Part shown: piece after piece, positions 14,576 to 22,132 of the stretch
Layout of the letters: each line of letters starts with the position of its first letter
Position numbering within the stretch: position 1 is the stretch's first letter
Assembly (NCBI GenBank): GCA_017514345.1
Contig: JAFWKC010000020.1
Span: 1-47,500 of the forward strand
Source: Eubacterium sp.
GTDB taxonomy: Bacteria; Bacillota; Clostridia; Oscillospirales; Acutalibacteraceae
Direction of reading: 5' to 3'
Length of the DNA: 47,500 bases
The notes under the pieces: generated by a model
Told to the model about the DNA's origin: nothing
Databases searched by the model: none
The model's input: only the letters and a program-made list of their open reading frames with translations
Program-made: the position numbers and the translations under genes

Positions 14576-16201
14576 TTGCGGATTGTACGATTTGTTAAGC
14601 TCCTTGATTTTTGCAACAGTTTTGTCAACCTGCGATTTTATGTCGCCTGATTTTGAAACCTTGCGCTGAAGATACGTAACGCTGAACTTTGACGTGTCGT
14701 AATCGTCCGTGCCGTCAAAGAACGGAACGGCATAGCCCTCCTCGGCGAATTTCGACTTGCGTACCTCCTCGTCGTCAAGGAAGTATTCCGTATAGCCGTA
14801 ATCGGACGTGTACGACGCTTTATAACAAGTAGTGAACGAAGTCTTGTCAAAACGCATCATCGACGAGGACGCGTTGACCGTTCTGCCGTAATTCTTCGTT
14901 GAGAAGGAATTCTGACAGTAAAGCGTTCTGCCGTTTTCAGTTTTGAGAATATAATACTGCTCGCGCTCGTTATTAAGGTTGTTTGAAATGCCCTCGCCCT
15001 TGTAGGCGATAAGCGCGCTTGAACCGTTGTAGCGGTAAACCTCAAAGTAATACTTATCCTCTTCAGTTGCAACGTAGTTGCCCGTGTTGCTCTGCTCGCG
15101 CGATTTAACCGTCTTGCGGTAAACGGTAACGAGCTCTTCCGTGCCGTCGCCGTCAAAGTCAACTAAATCAACGACTGCAAGTCCGTCAATAAAGCCGTAA
15201 CCGTTTCTTTCAACGTATTTTGCCGCGCCGTATTTCTGGTTAAGACCTTCGACAACCTTGTAGTACGAGCCAGTAAGACTGGTCGTCTGGGCAACTGCCT
15301 TCAGCGCCGCGTCGCCGCTTCCAGAAGAGAAGTCGTCAACGAGATTTGAAACGAGGTTGAGCGTCATATTTGCCTTCTGCTCGTTGAGAACTGCAAGCTT
15401 AATGCGCTCGAACGAAACGGGGTCAACCTTTTTTCTTATTGAAAACGCCTCGGTCGCAGAGTCGTACGTGCAGTTAAAGCGCTTTTCAAATTTTCCGCCG
15501 CGCATACCGTAAAGCGAAACCTTCGACAAATCGCTTTCATCGTGAACGCCTATGTAGTAGCGGTTGTTCTTTGCGTAAACCGTAACCCACGCGTCGTCCT
15601 TTTTCTTCTTTGTCTGCGCCGCTTTTTCGTGGAACAGAGCGACGAACTTCTTGTCGTCGTTATATCCCCATACGTCAACGTAATACACGCCGCTGTCGTT
15701 GTAAATCAAAAGCAGCTCGCTCGTGTTGTCGCGGTTAAAGTCCATTTCGCGCGCGTAGCACAGTCCCGTCATACGGTAGCCGCGTATTTTATATTTGTTG
15801 TAAAGGTTTTCGTAGTTGCTGTTGCCGTACTGAACGATGTACTGTGAGCAAACTGAGCCAGCGTCGGCGTTGAACTGCTGAATTCTTTTGTTCTCTTTGT
15901 TAACCGACAAAACGGTTAAGCCAATAAGAGATACTAAAAATATTATGAAAACGAGGAACATTATAACCGTTACAAAACGCTTTTTGTTCCTGCTCGCGTT
16001 TTCAAGAAGCTCAAGCGGGTTACGGCTCAGAACGTCTTTTGCTTTACGCGCAAGCTTTTTTCCACTATTCTTTGTAAAGCTTTTCATTTTGTACGAAAAG
16101 CTGTTTTCAATGCGCTGCTGTTCTTTTGCGTCAGCCTGTCTGACGCGCGAACGTACGTCGTCAACTGCGCGGTCATCGTCAAAATAGTTGTACTTCTTCA
16201 A
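14573..16201 (-). CDS. Membrane-anchored protein with calcium-loop (VCBS/FG-GAP-like) motifs
   Basis: 542 residues. The N-terminal ~75 residues are basic and cytoplasmic in character. One transmembrane helix is at about 76-98 (VTVIMFLVFIIFLVSLIGL), and the rest should be outside the membrane. Two EF-hand-like loops, EMDFNRDNTSELLLIY (from 152) and DLVDFDGDGTEELVTVY (345-361), have the D-x-[DN]-x-[DN]-x-[ST]-x-E spacing of FG-GAP/VCBS repeats. I do not recognise a named family. The repeats suggest an extracellular beta-propeller-like or calcium-stabilised structure. It is monocistronic and convergent with pduL. Confidence 0.8.
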   Translation of the reverse strand: MKKYNYFDDDRAVDDVRSRVRQADAKEQQRIENSFSYKMKSFTKNSGKKLARKAKDVLSRNPLELLENASRNKKRFVTVIMFLVFIIFLVSLIGLTVLSVNKENKRIQQFNADAGSVCSQYIVQYGNSNYENLYNKYKIRGYRMTGLCYAREMDFNRDNTSELLLIYNDSGVYYVDVWGYNDDKKFVALFHEKAAQTKKKKDDAWVTVYAKNNRYYIGVHDESDLSKVSLYGMRGGKFEKRFNCTYDSATEAFSIRKKVDPVSFERIKLAVLNEQKANMTLNLVSNLVDDFSSGSGDAALKAVAQTTSLTGSYYKVVEGLNQKYGAAKYVERNGYGFIDGLAVVDLVDFDGDGTEELVTVYRKTVKSREQSNTGNYVATEEDKYYFEVYRYNGSSALIAYKGEGISNNLNNEREQYYILKTENGRTLYCQNSFSTKNYGRTVNASSSMMRFDKTSFTTCYKASYTSDYGYTEYFLDDEEVRKSKFAEEGYAVPFFDGTDDYDTSKFSVTYLQRKVSKSGDIKSQVDKTVAKIKELNKSYNPQ

Positions 16202-16329
16202 GCCGTCACCCCCCTTTACACATAATAATCCAGTATCTTACATATTCTACCACATTTGCAATATATAAGCAACTTGCATATATGGTATTAATGTATAATT
16301 ATTAATATATATATTGTTATTTATATAAC

Positions 16330-16365
16330 AAAAGACCGATTCGCAGCTTTGGAATCGGTCTGTGT
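16330..16365 (-). terminator. Terminator of the CsoR-like gene
   Basis: A 10-bp stem AGACCGATTC / GAATCGGTCT (16333-16342, 16352-16361) with TTTTGTTATAT on the minus-strand 3' side. Confidence 0.88.
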
Positions 16366-16367
16366 TA

Positions 16368-16652
16368 TTATTTGATAAACTTGTCAATAGCGGCGTTCAG
16401 CTCGTCGAGGGCTTCGGTGTTTCCATCCTCAACTGCGTGAACGATACAGTGGTCAATATGGTCCTTGAGAATTACTTTTCCCGTGTTGTTAATAGCAGAT
16501 TTTACTGCGGCAAGCTGGATTAATACCTCGCTGCAGTCCTCGCCGTCGTCAACCATCTGCTTAACCTTCTGAAGATGTCCTATTGCGCGTGCAAGTCGGT
16601 TTGAAACCTCCTTTGTATGCTCATGCGAATGGGTGTGATTATGTTTGTCCAT
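16368..16652 (-). CDS. csoR: CsoR/RcnR-family metal-sensing repressor
   Basis: 94 residues, all-helical DUF156 fold. The copper-sensor triad is present as C40, H65 and C69 (DGEDCSEV ... DHIDHCIVHA), as in Cu(I)-binding CsoR. The N-terminus is unusually rich in histidine (HNHTHSHEHT, residues 4-13), which recalls the N-terminal ligands used by nickel/cobalt-sensing RcnR. Family members leave the operator when metal binds and so release an efflux gene. No metal transporter or chaperone lies beside this one, so its target is elsewhere or it is an orphan. It sits just downstream of purL. Confidence 0.88.
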   Translation of the reverse strand: MDKHNHTHSHEHTKEVSNRLARAIGHLQKVKQMVDDGEDCSEVLIQLAAVKSAINNTGKVILKDHIDHCIVHAVEDGNTEALDELNAAIDKFIK

Positions 16653-16665
16653 ATTAACCCCTTTA

Positions 16666-16693
16666 CTTTGCCCTTTGGCCTTTGGCCTTTATT
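16666..16693. repeat. Heptad tandem array 2 (CTTTGGC)
   Basis: Four 7-base units, CTTTGCC, CTTTGGC, CTTTGGC and CTTTATT; the last unit overlaps the purL stop codon. The same word forms the array at 33894. Confidence 0.75.
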
Positions 16694-18935
16694 TATAATA
16701 ACCTACTCCGCTTTCAAATATCTTCATATCCTTTTCAAACGGAACGTTTGCATAAAGGTCGTTGCCCTTTCTTTCGCTGTGTCCCATCTTGCCGAGAACG
16801 CGTCCGTCGGGCGAGGTGATACCCTCAACCGCGCATACGGAGCCGTTAGGATTAAACGGCATATCGTCGCATACCTCGCCGTCAAGATTTACGTACTGAG
16901 TTGCAACCTGACCGTTTTCAACAAGCTTTTTCATAACGTCATCGTTTGCCATAAATCTGCCCTCGCCGTGGCTGATAGGCACAGCAAATACGTCGCCTGC
17001 GTTTACACTGCTGAACCACGGTGACTTAACGCTTGTGATGCGCGTGTACGCCATTTGCGAAATATGTCTGCCGATTGTATTAAAGGTAAGCGTCGGGTCG
17101 TCGGGCTTAGTCGTAACGATTTCGCCGTACGGCACAAGTCCGAGCTTGATAAGCGCCTGGAAGCCGTTGCATATGCCGAGCATAAGACCGTCGCGGTTGT
17201 TGAGTAGCTTTGTTACTGCCTCGCTGACTCTCGGATTGCGGAACGTTGTTGCAATAAACTTGCCCGAGCCCTCAGGCTCGTCACCGCCCGAAAAGCCGCC
17301 AGGAAGCATAACAATCTGCGCCTGCTCAATTTCCTTTACCATTTTATCTATCGTTTCGTTGATTGCCGCGCTCGAAAGGTTGTTGATAACAAGGATTGAC
17401 GCTTCTGCGCCCGCCTTTTCAAATGCGCGCGCCGAGTCAACCTCGCAGTTCGTGCCTGGAAAAGCAGGGATAAACACGCGCGGTCTTGCAACCTTGTTCT
17501 TTGCAACAAATATCGAACGTTCTTTATAAAGCGGAACGTCTGCGCTCATCTTTGCCTTTTTGCCCGAGTCGGTCGGGAACACTCTTTCGAGCTTAGCCGT
17601 CCATTCGTCAATGAGGTCGTCGCACGTGTGAACAACGCCGTCAATAATGAATACGGCGTTATCGTTTGTCGTGCCGAGCGTTACGCCGTCAAACGCGTCC
17701 TTATCGGCAAGCTCAACGACAAACGAGCCCTGCAGCGGAGCGAAAAGCGTTCTGCTGTCAAGTCCCTGCGCAAAGGTGAAGCCGTGCTTGTTGCCGAATG
17801 CCATTTTGCACACGCACGCAGCGGCGCCGCCCTCTTTGACAACGCTTGCGGCAAGGATTTTGCCGCTTCTTATACCCTCGTAAACGCTCATCATAAGCGC
17901 CATAGCTTTTTCGTAATCGGGAAGTCCGCTGTTTTCGTCAACGGGAAGCTCAAGGAGCTTAACTGTTGAGCCGACCTTCTTGAACTGCGCCGAAACTGTT
18001 TTTGAAGCCTCGCTCATACCAACGGCGAACGAAACGAGCGTCGGCGGAACGTCAAGCTCGTTAAATGAGCCGCTCATACTGTCCTTACCTCCTATTGACG
18101 GAGTCTTGTAGCCGAGCTGAGCCGACAGCGCGCCGAGAAGCGCAGCGGCAGGCTTGCCCCAACGCTCGGGAGCGTTGCCGAGACGTTCAAAGTATTCCTG
18201 GAAGGTAAGGCGCGCCTTTGACGGGTCACAGCCTACAGCGGCAAGCTTTGCAAGGCTTTCCGTAACGGAAAATGCTGCGCTGTGGAACGGCGACCAGCGA
18301 GAAAGCTTAGGTATAAAGCCGTAGGACATAACTGTTGCCGTGTCAGTTTCGCCCTTTTCAAGCGGCACCTTTGCAACCATAGCGTCCTCGGGTGTGAGCT
18401 GATATTTTCCTGCGTACGGCATAAGCACCGTTGCCGCGCCGATTGAGGAGTCAAAGCGTTCAACAAGTCCCTTTTGCGAGCATACCTCAAGGCGCGAAAG
18501 GTTAGCCTTGAGCGCTTCGGCGTTTGTCATACCGCGAAGCGCCTCGGGTACGCTTTCTCTGTAGCTGTTGTCGTCTACTGCGTTAATTTCAGCCTTTGCG
18601 TGCTGTACGACGCCGTTTGTATTAAGGAAATCGCGCGACAGGTCAACGATTTTGTCGCCGCGCCAGAACATTTCAAGTCTGTTTTTCGAGGTTACCTCTG
18701 CAACAACGGTTGCCTCGAGGTTTTCCTCGTTTGCAAGTGCAGTAAACTTGTCGATATCGTCCTTGTCGATAACGACCGCCATACGCTCCTGCGACTCGGA
18801 GATTGCAAGCTCCGTGCCGTCAAGACCGTCATATTTTTTCGGTACCTTGTCAAGGTTGATTGTCAGTCCGTCAGCAAGCTCGCCGATTGCAACCGACACG
18901 CCGCCTGCGCCGAAATCGTTGCAGCGTTTAATCAT
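16689..18935 (-). CDS. purL: PurL (FGAM synthase), C-terminal part after frameshift
   Basis: 748 residues of phosphoribosylformylglycinamidine synthase, beginning at a fortuitous methionine codon in MIKRCNDFGAGGV. It contains the remainder of the first AIRS-like half, the second half (TPSIGGKDSMSGSF at 278-291) and the glutamine amidotransferase domain (from about 484), with FPGTNCEVD, LPGGFSGGDEPEGSG, the catalytic cysteine in LGICNGFQ (C589) and SHGEGRF. The amidotransferase supplies ammonia to convert FGAR to FGAM in purine synthesis. It belongs to the long single-chain PurL type (about 1250 residues with the upstream part). Its frame is shifted by one base relative to that part; see the entry from 18932. 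Confidence 0.9.
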   Translation of the reverse strand: MIKRCNDFGAGGVSVAIGELADGLTINLDKVPKKYDGLDGTELAISESQERMAVVIDKDDIDKFTALANEENLEATVVAEVTSKNRLEMFWRGDKIVDLSRDFLNTNGVVQHAKAEINAVDDNSYRESVPEALRGMTNAEALKANLSRLEVCSQKGLVERFDSSIGAATVLMPYAGKYQLTPEDAMVAKVPLEKGETDTATVMSYGFIPKLSRWSPFHSAAFSVTESLAKLAAVGCDPSKARLTFQEYFERLGNAPERWGKPAAALLGALSAQLGYKTPSIGGKDSMSGSFNELDVPPTLVSFAVGMSEASKTVSAQFKKVGSTVKLLELPVDENSGLPDYEKAMALMMSVYEGIRSGKILAASVVKEGGAAACVCKMAFGNKHGFTFAQGLDSRTLFAPLQGSFVVELADKDAFDGVTLGTTNDNAVFIIDGVVHTCDDLIDEWTAKLERVFPTDSGKKAKMSADVPLYKERSIFVAKNKVARPRVFIPAFPGTNCEVDSARAFEKAGAEASILVINNLSSAAINETIDKMVKEIEQAQIVMLPGGFSGGDEPEGSGKFIATTFRNPRVSEAVTKLLNNRDGLMLGICNGFQALIKLGLVPYGEIVTTKPDDPTLTFNTIGRHISQMAYTRITSVKSPWFSSVNAGDVFAVPISHGEGRFMANDDVMKKLVENGQVATQYVNLDGEVCDDMPFNPNGSVCAVEGITSPDGRVLGKMGHSERKGNDLYANVPFEKDMKIFESGVGYYK

Positions 18936-20440
18936 CTGTGCAACCTCGGTTTTGCGGAAAGACGCTGAATTTTGCGCTCCGTCGGCGGATTACCCTTTTG
19001 CACCTCTGCGCCGCAGGTTTCGATTGACTGTGAGTTGTGCGCCTTTGAAGAGCCCGTTGCGCCGCCGCAGCCGTCGCGTCCCGTACGGCCGCCGAGAAGC
19101 ACGATTATGTCGCCCTCTTCGGGTACCTCGCGTATAACGTTTTTCTTTGGTGAAGCGCCGATAACGGCACCGATTTCCATTCTTTTTGCAACGTAGCCCT
19201 CGTCGTAAAGCTCAACAACCTGTCCCGTTGCAAGACCAATCTGGTTGCCGTACGACGAATAACCCTGCGCCGCGCCCGTTGTGATTTTGCTTTGCGGGAG
19301 CTTAGCGGGGAGCGTTTCCTCAAATGGTGTTGTCGGGTCGCCCGAGCCAGTTACGCGCATAGCCTGATAAACGTAAGCGCGTCCCGAAAGCGGGTCGCGT
19401 ATTGCGCCGCCAAGGCAGGTTGCCGCGCCGCCGAAGGGCTCAATTTCCGTGGGGTGATTGTGAGTTTCGTTTTTGAACTGAATGAGCCACGGCTCCGTTT
19501 TGCCGTCAATTTCAACCTCGGCGTTAATTGAGCAGGCGTTAATTTCCTCGCTCTCGTCAAGGTCGTCAACGTAGCCCCATTTTTTGAGCGCCTTCGTGCC
19601 GATGCACGCCATATCCATAAGGCACACGATTTTGTCCTTGCGGTCCTTGTAAAGCTCGTCGCGCACCTCAAAGTATTCCTTAAGAGCCTGCTCGATTGCG
19701 GCTGAGTATTTGCTCTCGTCAATTTTTATTTCATCAAGCTGGGTTGCAAAGGTGGTGTGGCGGCAGTGGTCGCTCCAGTAGGTATCAATAACCTTTAGCT
19801 CTGTAAGCGAAGGCTCTCTGCCCTCGTCGTTTTTGAAGTAATCGCGTACCCAGCACAAATCGGCAACGCTCATAGCAAAGCCCATTTCGCTGTGATAAGC
19901 GGCAATTTCGCCGTCGGTTTTCGAGATAAAGCCGTCTATTCTGACGATATCGTCAGGTCTGTCAGCCTTGATGTCAAGCGACTCGGGAAGCTCCATCGAA
20001 GCCTCTCGCGACTCAACGGGGTTGATGATGTAAGATTTGATTTTGTTAATATCGTCGTCGCTCACGTCGCCCTTGAATGCGATGATTTTTGCCGACGCTA
20101 CTGCAGGGCGCTCACCTGCCGTAAGAAGCTGAATGCATTGCGCCGCGCTGTCTGCGCGCTGGTCGTACTGGCCAGGCAGATATTCTGTAGCAAAATACCT
20201 CCAGCCGTCCTCGAAGCTGATTTCGTAGCATACGTTGTCCTGATTGGCTTCCGAGAATACCTGAGCTACTGCGCGGTCGAATTCCTCGGCGCTGAGTCCC
20301 TCTGCGTCGTATCGGTTGATTATGCGTAAATCCTCAAGCGCAGTAATTCCGACATTACTTTGAAGGTCGGCAAGAATATTGCCCGCCTCAACGTCAAAGC
20401 CCTTTTTCTTTTCAACAAAAACTCTAAAAACCTTTGCCAT
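18932..20440 (-). CDS. purL: PurL (FGAM synthase), N-terminal part, ends at a frameshift
   Basis: 502 residues, of which the first ~488 are genuine PurL. There is an N-terminal PurS-like domain, a linker with TYWSDHCRHTTF (around residue 220) and the ATP-binding AIRS-like domain with GGRTGRDGCGGATGSSKAH. After PPTERKIQRL the frame runs into a short nonsense tail and stops. Adding one A to the AAA run at 18958-18960 (plus strand) restores a continuous product through to the C-terminal part. This is therefore one gene broken by a single-base deletion, or a homopolymer sequencing error. An intact purL is expected in a purine prototroph. Confidence 0.9.
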   Translation of the reverse strand: MAKVFRVFVEKKKGFDVEAGNILADLQSNVGITALEDLRIINRYDAEGLSAEEFDRAVAQVFSEANQDNVCYEISFEDGWRYFATEYLPGQYDQRADSAAQCIQLLTAGERPAVASAKIIAFKGDVSDDDINKIKSYIINPVESREASMELPESLDIKADRPDDIVRIDGFISKTDGEIAAYHSEMGFAMSVADLCWVRDYFKNDEGREPSLTELKVIDTYWSDHCRHTTFATQLDEIKIDESKYSAAIEQALKEYFEVRDELYKDRKDKIVCLMDMACIGTKALKKWGYVDDLDESEEINACSINAEVEIDGKTEPWLIQFKNETHNHPTEIEPFGGAATCLGGAIRDPLSGRAYVYQAMRVTGSGDPTTPFEETLPAKLPQSKITTGAAQGYSSYGNQIGLATGQVVELYDEGYVAKRMEIGAVIGASPKKNVIREVPEEGDIIVLLGGRTGRDGCGGATGSSKAHNSQSIETCGAEVQKGNPPTERKIQRLSAKPRLHR

Positions 20441-20469
20441 TGTGATACCCCTTGAAATTTATTTATTGT

Positions 20470-20498
20470 ATGATACCATACTTTGTGTTTTATTACAA
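20470..20498 (-). promoter_or_regulatory. Promoter of purL
   Basis: On the minus strand TTGTAA (20493-20498), a 17-base spacer and TATCAT (20470-20475), about 30 bases before the ATG. No purine riboswitch fits in the leader. Confidence 0.65.
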
Positions 20499-20557
20499 TA
20501 AAATAATCATTTTTTTGGTATAATGGTTAATATTTTATTAAATCGGTAATTAGCGTC

Positions 20558-20586
20558 GTGACATTTTCATATGAATGTGATATAAT
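20558..20586 (+). promoter_or_regulatory. Promoter of the PAS protein
   Basis: GTGACA (20558-20563), a 17-base spacer and consensus TATAAT (20581-20586). Confidence 0.8.
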
Positions 20587-20621
20587 AGCATTGTTAAAGA
20601 ATTGACAAAGGAGGGATTCGC

Positions 20622-21782
20622 ATAGCCGATTATGACGAGATAGCCTTTGAGGTTGAATTTATGTGCTGCGAGGTCGACAAGGCGGACAATATGAGGGTTG
20701 TATCGTCCGACAGTCATTTTTCGGAATTTACAGGAGTCCACCCTTCTAAGATTAAGCAGGGCAAATTATACTTAAACGACGTTATCAATCCGCGCGACAG
20801 AGAGGACGTCCGCCGCGCAATTTGCAAGAAGGACAGTCCGTACGTTTATCTGGATTTTTACATAAAAAACAAGGACGGCGAGGACGTTTTCGTTCACTGT
20901 ACGGGTAATAATATTGAAGGCACGAAGCGTTGCAGGTTGACGCTTGCCGATGTTTCGCGCTCACAGAAAAGGAGCGAGGAAATCAAGACTCGCGCCGACG
21001 AAATGAAGGAGCTTATCGACCTTGTCAACGCGGGCGTATGCCTGTTCAAGGTAACGAGCGATATGCAGTTTGAGGCGCTATATATGAACAAGGCGTGCTG
21101 CGATATGTTCGGCGTGTCAAAAAGCTATTATCTTAAGCGCACGTACCATATAGGCGACTTCATTTACGACGATGACAAAAGCGCAGTATTTCAGGCTGTC
21201 GGAAAAACAATGGCGACGAAAAAGCCGATTGATATGGAAATCCGCGTAAAGAAGCGCGGAAACGGTATTATGTGGTGTAAGCTCGGCGCGTCAATTCATC
21301 ATTACGATGACGACGGCTGTCCGATTTTTCACGGCATTTTTTCTGACATAAACGAAATAAAAATGGCAGAGGAGGACGCCGATGAGGAACGCGAAAAGAT
21401 GCTTAAGCTTTTCAAAAATCTTCCAGGCCCTCTTTTCACCGCCGACTTTGACGCGCCGTTTATTCTTGATATCGTATCGAGCGATTTTATGAAGCTTATT
21501 GGGTACACGCGAAAGGAATTTTTCGAGGACCTCGGCGGCGATTTAACTAAGCTTATGAAGGAAAAGGAAATTCCCGTTGCGCGCCACAGCTTTGTTGTGT
21601 CGTCAGACGGCAAAACGACGGCAAAGGCGACGTATTCACTTCGCACAAAAAGCGGAAAACACCTTATCGTGTCCGACCGCAGGCGCATTGTCGAACGCGA
21701 CAACGGACAGAAGGCGACAATAGGCATTCTCCGCGACGTGACCGAAAAGGCAAAGAAAAAATTTGAAACACTTGATATATAA
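20622..21782 (+). CDS. PAS-only sensor protein, possible ATA start
   Basis: At least three PAS-like domains (about 1-115, 125-245 and 255-385 of the extended form) are linked by helical stretches rich in Glu and Lys; each ends in a PAC-like strand such as IFHGIFSDINEIK and IGILRDVTEKAK. There is no kinase, GGDEF, EAL, methyl-accepting or DNA-binding output domain. The first ATG is at 20661 with a weak GAGG before it. The strong AAAGGAGGG (20607-20615) is six bases before an in-frame ATA (20622). The 13 codons between read as a natural PAS start (IADYDEIAFEVEF), and an in-frame stop lies at 20595. I therefore give 20622 as likely and 20661 as the conservative start (373 residues). Its ligand and partner are unknown. 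Confidence 0.7.
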   Translation: MADYDEIAFEVEFMCCEVDKADNMRVVSSDSHFSEFTGVHPSKIKQGKLYLNDVINPRDREDVRRAICKKDSPYVYLDFYIKNKDGEDVFVHCTGNNIEGTKRCRLTLADVSRSQKRSEEIKTRADEMKELIDLVNAGVCLFKVTSDMQFEALYMNKACCDMFGVSKSYYLKRTYHIGDFIYDDDKSAVFQAVGKTMATKKPIDMEIRVKKRGNGIMWCKLGASIHHYDDDGCPIFHGIFSDINEIKMAEEDADEEREKMLKLFKNLPGPLFTADFDAPFILDIVSSDFMKLIGYTRKEFFEDLGGDLTKLMKEKEIPVARHSFVVSSDGKTTAKATYSLRTKSGKHLIVSDRRRIVERDNGQKATIGILRDVTEKAKKKFETLDI

Positions 21783-21813
21783 AAACAGCTTCCGTTTTGG
21801 AAGCTGTTTTTAG
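21781..21813 (+). terminator. Terminator of the PAS protein gene
   Basis: A 12-bp stem AAAACAGCTTCC / GGAAGCTGTTTT (21782-21793, 21799-21810) beginning at the stop codon. Confidence 0.92.
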
Positions 21814-21820
21814 TTAGCGG

Positions 21821-21853
21821 TATTCAGTATTCAGTTTTCAGTATTCAGTATTC
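21821..21853. repeat. Heptad tandem array 3 (TATTCAG)
   Basis: TATTCAG, TATTCAG, TTTTCAG, TATTCAG, TATTC, starting eight bases after the terminator. The same word occurs after another terminator at 36156. Confidence 0.8.
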
Positions 21854-22132
21854 TGCATCGGGTCGCCTTTTTACCGTTAGAAACTGCGTTTTCAGCGGAC
21901 TACATCTTGAAGCGTCATAATATACACAAAAAGGCACAATGTACAAAAAAATTGAAATTCTTTGTGAAGAATAAACAAATACGTGTTCAAAATTTTGTAA
22001 CATTTTCAGCCACCAAGATATTGACCGAAAGGCGAGAATGATTTATAATATAATAGATAAGGTATAATTATTTTAATTTTAAGTAATTATAGATAATGTT
22101 CTTATATATAGTTACCGTTGGGAGGTAAGAAA
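21854..22132. other. Upstream region of the giant surface protein gene
   Basis: Non-coding and AT-rich. It holds a promoter at 22021-22049 and a ~75-base leader with an AT-only inverted repeat (ATAATTA ... TAATTAT, about 22062-22090). Nothing else is recognised between 21854 and 22020. Confidence 0.6.
22021..22049 (+). promoter_or_regulatory. Promoter of the surface-protein operon
   Basis: TTGACC (22021-22026), a 17-base spacer and TATAAT (22044-22049). The leader to the ATG is about 75 bases. Confidence 0.8.

Noticed and set aside
18932..18966. Programmed frameshift in purL
   Set aside because: The site has no canonical slippery heptamer and purL is not known to use recoding; a one-base indel is simpler.
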